DNA of 12,340 nt from positions 1 through 12,340 of the forward strand of contig JBKPCR010000521.1 of assembly GCA_046727435.1 (NCBI GenBank), written 5' to 3'. Below the pieces are notes generated by a model, which saw only the letters and a program-made list of their open reading frames with translations, was not told the DNA's origin and did not search any database. The position numbers were made by a program, and so were the translations under genes. The DNA is from CAVPRW01 sp046727435 [NCBI: bacterium] (GTDB lineage: Bacteria; Tectomicrobia; Entotheonellia; J063). Of this stretch, positions 5,677 to 11,772 are shown piece after piece; the stretch's first letter is position 1, and every line of letters begins with the position of its first letter.

Positions 5677-7159
5677 GGAGGTATCGCTTCAACTTCGGGG
5701 CTTGGGTCTTGGGGGGTGAGGGCGTACCGGCCTCTGTAGACACCGCCTGGTCTGAAGCCTCGGCTTCGCTGGGATGGCCCCGGTGGACGGTCAACAGGGA
5801 CTCAACGACCTGGACGCGTTTCTGAAGGGTCTGGCGCAGGTCTCGACGGTGCCGGTTTCTGGCGTGAATAATCTCGCGCAAGGGGACCACAGCGCCCGCC
5901 AGTTCCTGACAAATCGCGCGGCACAGGAAACAGTTGCGGTAAAAGACCCGCACTTCAGCGACATCACGAGGATCGTATCGGAGGACGACAGATTCCCCGA
6001 CATAGGCCGCCAAGGTGGGATCCAGATAGCGCTGGCCCAGAAACCGGATCCCATCGCGACGCACGGTGCGAGGTTTGGCCACCGTCAGTAGCAATAAATC
6101 TAGCTGCTCCAGCGAGTCGGGCATCTGGGGCAAAAACCCACCGGCTTCCCAACGCTGTTGGGGCGGCATCTGCGTTTCACTGTGGGGTCGCACATGATAG
6201 ACGTCGAGGATAAAAGCCCGAAACCGCGTGTCGAGATCCCCCAACGTGAGCTGCGGCACGCCCCGGACCAGCCCCTGAGGTGGCGCGTAGCCGGGTAACT
6301 CGCACAGGAGCATCTGCTGGACCGTCTTGAAGAAGCGCTCGATACGCCCACGTCCTCGCGGCTGCCCGGGAATCGAGTGGGTCAGACGCATGTGCAGATC
6401 GACGCTCACGTGTTCCAGATGCTGTGACGTGAAATCGCTCCCGCCGTCGGTGTACAGGACCTGCGGAATGCCACAGATATGCCACCGGGGCTCATCTTTC
6501 CGCCAGATGGCCTGCCGCAACGCCAACGAGGTCTGCAGGGCCGAGGGAGCCTCAAAGGTGAGAAAATAGCCCGCAATGGCACGGCTGTAGTCGTCCAGGA
6601 TGACGGTGAGCCAGGGCTTGGCCGGGGCCTTCCCCTCGCGCACCAAGAGCAGATCCAATAAACAGTGATCCGCTTGCCAGATCGCATCGGGCGCCTCGGC
6701 TTCGCGACGATGCAGGAGGTCGAAGCGCTGGTGGTAGGCTTTGGAGCCCTGATGGGCCAGGGTCGTGAGGGCAGAGGGGAGCTGCCGCACCACGGCATAG
6801 ACGAGGCTGTAGCTGGGTGGCGTCATCTCATGCTGGTGCGCCAGCGCACACACCTTGCGGTGAATGACCGCGACGCTCAGCGGCGGGGTCTGGAGGGCGA
6901 GGCCTTCGATACACTGCTGCAGCTCGGCTGGGAGACGCCGATGTCCCCCACGGTCGCTCCGTCGCTGGCGGACCAGACCCGCCAATCCCCCGGTTGTATA
7001 GTGTTGGACCCATCGTCGTAGGGTCCGGGGTGCCAGCTGGTGTTGCTGCGCCAGCTGGCGCAACTCGACATGGTCTTCCAGGAAGGGCTGCAACATGCCA
7101 AAGCGCGCCATGGCCTGGGCGCGCTCCTGTGCCGTCAACGCACTCAGCGGTGTCACCAT
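5669..7159 (-). CDS. tniA: TniA/Mu-type DDE transposase
   Basis: This 496-residue transposase has an N-terminal helix-turn-helix region (residues 20-110) with the HTH segment ELRQLAQQHQLAPRTLRRWV. An RNase-H-like integrase core follows with Asp164 (IWQADH), Asp238 (YTDGGSDF) and Glu274 (GRIERFF), a 35-residue gap between the last two as in the DDE/D35E family. A C-terminal beta-barrel (Mu transposase C-like, about 375-425) and a charged tail come after. All catalytic residues are present. ATG 7159 has GGAGG nine bases upstream. It makes the strand cuts and joins at the terminal repeats with the ATPase as partner. No TniQ-like gene accompanies it. Confidence 0.9.
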   Translation of the reverse strand: MVTPLSALTAQERAQAMARFGMLQPFLEDHVELRQLAQQHQLAPRTLRRWVQHYTTGGLAGLVRQRRSDRGGHRRLPAELQQCIEGLALQTPPLSVAVIHRKVCALAHQHEMTPPSYSLVYAVVRQLPSALTTLAHQGSKAYHQRFDLLHRREAEAPDAIWQADHCLLDLLLVREGKAPAKPWLTVILDDYSRAIAGYFLTFEAPSALQTSLALRQAIWRKDEPRWHICGIPQVLYTDGGSDFTSQHLEHVSVDLHMRLTHSIPGQPRGRGRIERFFKTVQQMLLCELPGYAPPQGLVRGVPQLTLGDLDTRFRAFILDVYHVRPHSETQMPPQQRWEAGGFLPQMPDSLEQLDLLLLTVAKPRTVRRDGIRFLGQRYLDPTLAAYVGESVVLRYDPRDVAEVRVFYRNCFLCRAICQELAGAVVPLREIIHARNRHRRDLRQTLQKRVQVVESLLTVHRGHPSEAEASDQAVSTEAGTPSPPKTQAPKLKRYLHE

Positions 7160-7366
7160 GCGATGGGCCTCCGCGTCTCGTGAAGATCAGTGGTCATGGA
7201 GCGCCGGTAGCAGCGGGCAAGAAAACGAGGGTTTTCTTGCCCCAGGCCCGGCCACATCTTTTTTGTAGCGTGTGGCTCGGAATTGGGGTAAGAAACTCAG
7301 TTGTACAAACAACGTCAGGATCGATTCGGTTCCCAACGGGTTCTTTAACGCTTGGATAGGAGTGCC
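7160..7366. promoter_or_regulatory. Divergent transposase-resolvase intergenic region (candidate res site)
   Basis: This 207-bp region separates the divergent transposase and resolvase genes, where resolution sites and both promoters normally lie. It holds a perfect 12-bp inverted repeat with a four-base gap (7215-7242), and GTTGT-ACAA-ACAAC (7300-7313), which includes the 8-bp palindrome TTGTACAA. These are candidate resolvase-binding subsites or operators. The crossover point cannot be fixed by eye. Confidence 0.5.
7215..7242. repeat. Perfect 12-bp inverted repeat with four-base loop
   Basis: GGGCAAGAAAAC (7215-7226), GAGG, GTTTTCTTGCCC (7231-7242). It is perfect and could form a stable hairpin on either strand. 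On the plus strand a T6 run follows about 16 bases later. It lies 55 bp upstream of the transposase start, so it could be a resolvase subsite, a repressor operator, or a terminator shielding the element from outside transcription. Confidence 0.6.
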
Positions 7367-7930
7367 ATGTACATCGGCTACGCCCGGGTCTCCACCCATG
7401 AGCAGCACCTCGCGCTCCAGCAAGACGCCTTGACACACGCCGACTGCCAAAAAATTATCCTCGACCGGGTCAGCGGCACCGTGGCGGAGCGACCAGGGCT
7501 GGCCACGATCAAGGAGCTCCTGAGGGCCGGGGACACCCTCGTGGTCTGGCGGCTGGATCGGTTAGGACGCTCCATCAAGGATTTAATCGCGTGGGTCAGC
7601 TGGCTCGAGCACGAAGGGATCGGCTTGAAGAGTCTACAAGAAGTCATTGATACCACGTCACCGAGCGGCAAGTTGACCTTCCACATCTTCGCGGCATTGG
7701 CGGAATTCGAGCGGCAACTCATTCAGGAGCGGACGCAGGCGGGACTGCGCGCCGCGAGAGCGCGAGGACGCATGGGCGGGCGGCCCAAGGCGCTAGCGGC
7801 GAGCAAACGGCAACGCGCCGTGCAACTCTATCAGGAGAAACAACTGACCGTGAAGGAAATCTGCGAGATGATGGGGATCTCCAAGCCGACCCTCTATGCC
7901 TATGTGCGCCAGGCACAGGCGTCCGCCTAA
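7367..7930 (+). CDS. Serine resolvase/invertase family recombinase
   Basis: This is a 187-residue small serine recombinase. The nucleophile Ser9 lies in YARVSTHEQ; the WRLDRLGRS motif (about 66-74), the E-helix region FAALAEFERQLIQERTQAGL (about 107-126) and a C-terminal helix-turn-helix (LTVKEICEMMGISKPTLYAY, about 163-182) follow, as in Tn3/Tn552 resolvases. ATG 7367 is chosen because AGGAG at 7358-7362 lies four bases upstream; a TTG at 7352 would add five residues without a ribosome binding site. It is expected to resolve cointegrates formed by replicative transposition, acting in the upstream intergenic region. It is divergent from the transposase and appears intact. Confidence 0.92.
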   Translation: MYIGYARVSTHEQHLALQQDALTHADCQKIILDRVSGTVAERPGLATIKELLRAGDTLVVWRLDRLGRSIKDLIAWVSWLEHEGIGLKSLQEVIDTTSPSGKLTFHIFAALAEFERQLIQERTQAGLRAARARGRMGGRPKALAASKRQRAVQLYQEKQLTVKEICEMMGISKPTLYAYVRQAQASA

Positions 7931-7967
7931 TGGACCTTTGCGAGAGAAGCGACGAGACCACCTCACA

Positions 7968-7991
7968 AGCGATCATCCTGGGGTGATCGCT
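7968..7991 (+). terminator. Strong hairpin downstream of the resolvase
   Basis: AGCGATCATCC (7968-7978), TG, GGGTGATCGCT (7981-7991) gives about ten paired bases, one of them G-T, starting 37 bases after the resolvase stop. No T tract follows, so intrinsic termination is uncertain. It may instead mark a structured boundary before the cargo gene. Confidence 0.4.
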
Positions 7992-8331
7992 GTGCAGGCG
8001 ATGTTAGTGAGGGGACGGCACCTTCCCGGACCAGCGTGCTGTCGTCTTGTGGGCTATTATGCGGCCGTCGCAGTCAGCCTGACTGCCCAATGGAGCGGAG
8101 ATCCTCGCTGGGTCTGAACTCTGCTCCGCTCCGCCCCGTGCTCATTCCGGCAGGTCAGTGATGTCAGACGCCGCGATACAACCCCTGTTACAACGGCCCC
8201 TCCTACCACGGTGTTTCGGTCGTATCAATGGTTGCACCGACAGGGTGAGCGACTGAGGTTGTTGTCACGAGCTCGGTCCCTCGTTGCTCAACAATGAGTC
8301 CGAGGCCATCACCGTCCAGAAAGGAGCTCTA
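7992..8331. other. Leader region of the cargo gene with palindromes and a possible protein remnant
   Basis: No intact gene is visible. Two further inverted repeats are present: CAGTCAG-C-CTGACTG (8071-8085, perfect), and GGAGCGGAG (8092-8100) with CTCCGCTCC (8124-8132). A plus-strand frame open from 8118 to TGA 8295-8297 has a protein-like end (VFRSYQWLHRQGERLRLLSR) but no ATG start, so it may be the tail of a decayed gene. The promoter of the cargo gene should lie here; I see no clear consensus. Confidence 0.45.
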
Positions 8332-9378
8332 ATGAAACCCCATCTGTTTATTGGTTCTTCCTCCGAGAACCTTCTTTATGCTTATGCTCTGCAAAACCAG
8401 CTGAAATCCAAAGCCGAGGTGACCCTATGGAATCAAGGGGTTTTTGGGTTTAATGTGAGCTACATGGACAGCTTGATTGATGGATTGAAAAATTCCGACT
8501 TCGGCGTATTCGCATTCGCCCCGGACGATATCCTAACAATTAGGGAGGAGATTCTCGCAGCGGTGCGAGACAACGTGCTGTTCGAATTCGGGTTGTTTAT
8601 GGGGGGATTGGGGAAGGAACGAGTGTTCTTCGTGATGCCGCAGGATCAAGGCAAACTGCGGCTCCCGACCGACTTACTCGGGATCGCGACGGTGACCTTT
8701 GATGCCAGCCGAAGCAATATCGAAGCGGCTTTAGGCCCAGCTTGCTTCAAGATCCTGCAGGCAATCGAGAAGTTCGGTGTGAGGCAGGATCGGCTTGGTT
8801 CGCCCTCAGTTGAAATTATCAACAGCCCCAAGGTTCTCTGCGCATGTTCTCCCCAGTATCTCAACCTTTCTTTTGAGAAAGACGTTGACGTCATCCGGCA
8901 GGAGACGCAGAAGATATCGACTCGGATCTTGGAGTTACGTAACGTGGATTCGCAAAGGCTCAAAAATATCTTGATGGACGATACCTTTGACATAATTCAT
9001 ATCAGCGCCGCCGTGGATCCGAAAACGGGAGAAATTTACTTCAATGATGTGGACAACAAAGGGGTTCCTCGTGAAGGCGTGAACGTTGACTCGATCCCAG
9101 CCGAGAGCTTTTCCAGACTAGTCGAACTCGCAAAAGCCCGGCTCGTAATCTTGGCGACCTGCGACTCCCTCCTCCTGGCCGCGAAACTGGCCAAGGTCAC
9201 GAACATGATCGGCGCCACGGATTGGGTTTACATTAACGACATCCTTGATTGGGAGATTCCTTTTTATAAATGCATAGCTAAGGGGATGTCCCTCTCCAGC
9301 TCTTTCGAGACGGCAGCTTCGCTCAGCAAGGCCCCGATGCTCTTGCTCATGAAAAAAGACTTAGCTTTCATAGGCTGA
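8332..9378 (+). CDS. TIR-like nucleotide-binding domain fused to a CHAT-like domain (putative defence effector)
   Basis: This is a 348-residue transposon cargo protein. Residues 3-145 match the TIR-like nucleotide-binding family (PF10137, found in Cap12 CBASS effectors): HLFIGSSSE, a conserved Trp in EVTLWNQGVF, the F-A-P-D-D segment, and RDNVLFEFGLFMGGLG with the likely catalytic Glu85, so NAD+ cleavage is possible. Residues 180-348 resemble a CHAT/caspase-like domain: a FDIIHISA strand, KARLVILATCDS with Cys277, an FYKCIAKGMS segment, and a closing MLLLMKKDLAF. CHAT proteases normally have a His-Gly motif where this protein reads Ala-Val, so it may be inactive as a protease and act as sensor or partner-binding domain. 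ATG 8332 is chosen because AAGGAG (8321-8326) lies five bases upstream. The gene is clearly richer in A+T than its neighbours, suggesting separate origin. The function is inferred from the domains. Confidence 0.8.
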   Translation: MKPHLFIGSSSENLLYAYALQNQLKSKAEVTLWNQGVFGFNVSYMDSLIDGLKNSDFGVFAFAPDDILTIREEILAAVRDNVLFEFGLFMGGLGKERVFFVMPQDQGKLRLPTDLLGIATVTFDASRSNIEAALGPACFKILQAIEKFGVRQDRLGSPSVEIINSPKVLCACSPQYLNLSFEKDVDVIRQETQKISTRILELRNVDSQRLKNILMDDTFDIIHISAAVDPKTGEIYFNDVDNKGVPREGVNVDSIPAESFSRLVELAKARLVILATCDSLLLAAKLAKVTNMIGATDWVYINDILDWEIPFYKCIAKGMSLSSSFETAASLSKAPMLLLMKKDLAFIG

Positions 9379-9794
9379 GCCGTAGCTCGGAAGGGGAAGG
9401 GGCATTATGACGATCCGACGGTTGTCAGCGCCTAATACAAGCATCCAGATGACGGCTTCCAGCGTACGTTCCTACCGCGATCCGCTTCCAGCCGCACCTG
9501 AAGCTTGGGCGTTCTCTGTTCTCTGCTGCCGTTAGCACTCCGTTAAATCTGCGCACTCCCCTGCTCTGGTAGCGGCTGGGGGCATCTGTACGTGTTCCAT
9601 CCGAACTCGTGTTACATTCTTCCTCGAGGTCGTCCAACTCCCTTGATTTTCCAACCCACAAATTTCGTAAATCACGTCAGCCCGTCGTGACCCTGGGTCA
9701 AATGCGACGCACTCTACGAGGGGGTTTTTGTACGAGGCCCTCCCTCCTGCCAAGCGGACCTTCTCGCTTAATGGTTACTTTCATCAGAATCGGA
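9379..9794. other. Non-coding stretch between cargo gene and right transposon end
   Basis: No credible gene is seen on either strand; short open frames here lack start signals and family likeness. A weak GAGC-CGTA-GCTC hairpin overlaps the cargo stop (9377-9388). Close to the right end, GTTACTTTCATCAGAAT (9774-9790) looks like an imperfect, oppositely oriented copy of the terminal-repeat core and could pair with it. Confidence 0.5.
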
Positions 9795-9839
9795 TGACAC
9801 ATAATTATGAAGCTGTGCCAGATAATTCTGAAAGTTACA
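9795..9839 (-). repeat. Right terminal inverted repeat with two transposase-site repeats
   Basis: Read inward on the minus strand it begins TGTAACTTTCAGAATTAT. Two related 17-bp units, GACACATAATTATGAAG (9796-9812) and GCCAGATAATTCTGAAA (9817-9833) on the plus strand, lie 21 bp apart as in the left end. The outer end is ACA at 9837-9839. Compared with the left end, 39 of 45 positions agree. Confidence 0.8.
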
Positions 9840-10025
9840 AGGCATTCTGACGACCTTGTCACAAAGTCCAGACATCGCCATCGCAGCGGATAGAAGTCGC
9901 AAGAGTGTTCGCCGCCAACCGTGTACGATGAACGGGATTATCAAGGGCACGGTCATTTTGGTGCTGATTACAAGGTTTTTCGGTTGATTGAAAAGGAAGA
10001 GGAATGCACCGGCTCAGGGGGCTGT

Positions 10026-10397
10026 TTACAATTCGCGGATATCGAGATTGGGAATGCGGCGAAAGTCCCGGATATTGCGGGTGGCCAGCGTCGTTCCTGT
10101 CATCAGCGCCGTGGCCGCGATAAAGCTGTCCAGGGCTTTAATACCGTAGGTAGCGCGGAGTTGTCCGGACAGTTGGGCGATGCGCGAGTCGACGTCGATC
10201 ACGGTGAGCGTGGTTAACAGCGCGTCGATCCTTGCCACCTCCAGGGGTGTCAGGTGCGGGTAGCTGTACAGCTCGTGCTCCGTCACGGCCGAGACAAATA
10301 AGGGAGCCCCCTGCTCGGTCTGCTCGCGCAGAAAGGCCAGGATGGGCGCTTCGCCGTTGAAATAGTAGATGATGATGTTGGTGTCGAGCGTGTACAC
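10026..10397 (-). CDS. vapC: VapC-type PIN toxin ribonuclease
   Basis: This 123-residue PIN-domain protein is of normal VapC length. It begins MYTLDTNIIIYYFNG with Asp5, has SAVTEHELYSY with a conserved Glu near residue 42, the KALDSFIAATAL block with Asp90, and LATRNIRDFRRI with Asn108/Asp111. All the acidic metal-binding positions are present, so it should be active, probably cutting tRNA or rRNA as known VapC enzymes do. The start is GTG 10397-10395, three bases after the stop of the antitoxin, implying coupled translation. It lies about 190 bp outside the transposon's right end and is not part of it. Confidence 0.9.
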   Translation of the reverse strand: MYTLDTNIIIYYFNGEAPILAFLREQTEQGAPLFVSAVTEHELYSYPHLTPLEVARIDALLTTLTVIDVDSRIAQLSGQLRATYGIKALDSFIAATALMTGTTLATRNIRDFRRIPNLDIREL

Positions 10398-10400
10398 GGG

Positions 10401-10583
10401 CTACGGCACACGTGGTGGCAACTCACGGTCCTCCTCGTCACGGCCCCGCTTGATATGCGCGATCACATCCTTGGCGTCATGGGTCCAGGCCAGTCGTGCG
10501 TCTTCCCAGATCGCCAGGCGCTCTGCGGGCGTCATCAGGGGCCAGGCCTTTTTGAGGGGGGTTTTCGGGATCACCTGTTCCAT
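10401..10583 (-). CDS. Small antitoxin partner of the adjacent VapC
   Basis: This 60-residue charged protein has a helical middle (MTPAERLAIWEDARLAW) and an acidic/basic C-terminal tail (HIKRGRDEEDRELPPRVP). I do not recognise the exact family, but size, charge and position three bases before a vapC make it the likely antitoxin. ATG 10583 has GAGGAG six bases upstream. A minus-strand TATCAT at 10622-10617 could be the -10 element, though no good -35 is visible. With no clear DNA-binding fold, regulation by this protein is uncertain. Confidence 0.72.
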   Translation of the reverse strand: MEQVIPKTPLKKAWPLMTPAERLAIWEDARLAWTHDAKDVIAHIKRGRDEEDRELPPRVP

Positions 10584-10652
10584 ATCTCACTCCTCGGGGT
10601 TAAATAGTCACCATTCATGATAGCACGGATAGGGCCAGGGAAAACAGCATTA

Positions 10653-10666
10653 CCGGCAGATGCCGG
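10653..10666 (-). terminator. Weak hairpin after the ParD-like ORF
   Basis: CCGGC-AGAT-GCCGG forms a five-base stem. On the minus strand a loose T run follows several bases later (TAATGCTGTTTT). It lies between the ParD-like gene and the VapBC pair and could separate their transcripts. It is short, so confidence is low. Confidence 0.25.
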
Positions 10667-10703
10667 ACTAAACCATCGTGGGCAATAGACATCGGCCCCA
10701 GGC

Positions 10704-10850
10704 TTAGGCATCTCCGGCGGGACCATCCGCCGCTTCCCCCTCGGCGTCAGCGATGAGTTCGTCCATCGAACGGTCGCTCAGGCCGGACGCCAGCCCTTCA
10801 TCGATGGCCTGTTGCAGTAGCTTCAGCTTCGTCGCCTCGAAATCATACAT
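10704..10850 (-). CDS. Short ParD-like antitoxin ORF without a toxin
   Basis: This is a 48-residue product beginning MYDFEATKLKLLQQAIDEGL. The LLQQAIDEGLASG stretch resembles the helix before the C-terminal tail of ParD/CopG-type antitoxins, and an acidic tail follows (SMDELIADAEGEAAD). It lacks the usual ribbon-helix-helix of about 40 residues, so it is either a truncated antitoxin or a different small protein. ATG 10850 overlaps the HigA stop by eight bases and has AGGAAGG seven bases upstream; a longer frame to 10940 has no such support. No ParE-type toxin follows: the 120 bp before the next gene hold only a weak hairpin. Confidence 0.5.
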   Translation of the reverse strand: MYDFEATKLKLLQQAIDEGLASGLSDRSMDELIADAEGEAADGPAGDA

Positions 10851-11160
10851 TCTCCGGCCTTCCTGTGGTCGCGGATCTGGCGATGAGGCGCACTTCAACG
10901 TGCCGGTCGAGGCGGTTGAGGATCGTGACCAATCGGTCAATGGTAAACCGGGACAGGTAAGTATTGCGGATGCGGGACATATCGGCCGTCTGTACGCCAG
11001 CCAGCTTCGTCGCAGCGGCCTCGATCAACCGACGCTCCCGCAGAATCGCGATGATCTCAGCCGCCAGGTCGGCCTTGATCAGCTTGGCGTCCGCCTCCGG
11101 TAGGCCCATATCCTTAAATGGGTTGTTGCTTCCCCTAACCAGTTCCAGATCTTCACTCAT
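10843..11160 (-). CDS. higA: HigA/XRE-type antitoxin (orphan)
   Basis: This 105-residue protein has the hallmarks of HigA2-like XRE antitoxins: an N-terminal G-S-N-N-P-F-x-D-x-G-L segment, then KADLAAEIIAILRERRL and a helix-turn-helix (about residues 44-75, AATKLAGVQTADMSRIRNTYLSRFTID), ending with LDRHVEVRL. ATG 11160 has AGGAG eight bases upstream. A HigB toxin would be expected just upstream, but none is recognisable there; the neighbouring 179-aa protein does not look like one. It overlaps the ParD-like ORF by eight bases. It may now act as a lone repressor. Confidence 0.78.
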   Translation of the reverse strand: MSEDLELVRGSNNPFKDMGLPEADAKLIKADLAAEIIAILRERRLIEAAATKLAGVQTADMSRIRNTYLSRFTIDRLVTILNRLDRHVEVRLIARSATTGRPENV

Positions 11161-11232
11161 GGCAACATCTCCTGTAAGCGTTTCAGCCGGGCGCAGCGAT
11201 ACGCAAGATGGCTTTCATCAGGGATGAGGATA

Positions 11233-11772
11233 TTAGCGCCGCAGCGCGGCATCATGGTGGCTGGGGCCAGGCATGCCGATCAGCAAACGGAGGAGCATAT
11301 ACACATCCATCTCACCATCGACGGCACAGGTAAAGCGCGTCGGGCTTTCCGCAAAGGGCGGATAACGCCACTCTTCCCGGAATCCGTCGAGGTATCGGGG
11401 CTCCTGCCGCCAGTCTCTCGTGGGGTCGAACAGGCCGTATGTCTGCGCCAGGGGCTGTGAGGTGCAAATACTGAGAAACCAGTTTGGCGGCAGCAGGTCA
11501 AAATCCGTCTTGAGATAGCATTCCAGGCCGTGGTGCCGAATCCGGTACACAGGCATGAGCAAGGTTTCACACGGGGGCGGGGTTCCCATATGGTACGTGG
11601 CGGGAACGTCTATGGCCTCCAGTCCATGCTGATCGCGCATGTGCCGCATGAACTCGACACAATCCCACCACCCTTTGCCGTAGGACAGAGACGGATCGGG
11701 GTTATGCGCGCAGACCCAGGTGTCCAGGCCGTCTAGCGAAGCGGGTTGCTGATGCATGCGAGCCTTCATCAT
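11233..11772 (-). CDS. Hypothetical protein, 179 aa
   Basis: I do not recognise this protein. It is rich in aromatic residues and Pro, Arg and His. It contains DTWVCAHNPDPSLSYGKGWW near residue 17, CETLLMPVYRIRHHGLECYL near 68, and LDGFREEWRYPPFAESPTRF near 128. There is no signal peptide or membrane segment, and codon use is like the surrounding GC-rich genes. ATG 11772 has AAGGGAG six bases upstream, which supports it being real. It lies first in a minus-strand series ahead of the HigA-type gene (72 bases apart), so it may share a transcript with it. A role in the toxin-antitoxin unit is possible but cannot be shown. Confidence 0.65.
   Translation of the reverse strand: MMKARMHQQPASLDGLDTWVCAHNPDPSLSYGKGWWDCVEFMRHMRDQHGLEAIDVPATYHMGTPPPCETLLMPVYRIRHHGLECYLKTDFDLLPPNWFLSICTSQPLAQTYGLFDPTRDWRQEPRYLDGFREEWRYPPFAESPTRFTCAVDGEMDVYMLLRLLIGMPGPSHHDAALRR

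Larger units (their letters stand above)
4664..9839. mobile_element. Tn552-like transposon (TniA/TniB/resolvase) with one cargo gene
   Basis: The element is bounded by 45-bp inverted terminal repeats (4664-4708 and 9795-9839; 39 of 45 positions identical by eye) starting 5'-TGT and ending ACA-3'. This fits the TniA/Tn7/Mu-type transposases. It carries an ATPase gene and a DDE transposase gene on the minus strand, a divergent serine resolvase, and one cargo gene at 8332-9378. The gene set (transposase, ATPase, resolvase, no TniQ) matches Tn552 more than Tn5053/Tn402. No target-site duplication is evident: the left flank reads AATGGGC and the right flank AGGCATT. It sits immediately upstream of a tyrosine recombinase gene, reminiscent of elements that prefer recombination loci. 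Confidence 0.8.

Noticed and set aside
9400-9560. Integron attC-like core (GTTAGC and GTTAAA) downstream of the cargo gene
   Set aside because: There are no paired complementary sites around it and no integron integrase, so the short matches are chance.
4664-9839. CRISPR-associated transposon (CAST) or full Tn7-like element
   Set aside because: There is no Cascade or Cas12k gene, no TniQ and no CRISPR repeat in the element. The resolvase and gene order fit a Tn552-like element.
9768-9956. 62-codon minus-strand frame across the right transposon end
   Set aside because: It spans the terminal repeat, has no ribosome binding site and no family likeness, and is most likely chance.
9921-10217. 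98-codon plus-strand frame starting VYDERDYQGHGHFG
   Set aside because: The first 30 codons look slightly protein-like, but most of it is antisense to the VapC gene and it has no start signal. The 186 bp between transposon and VapC are left without a gene.
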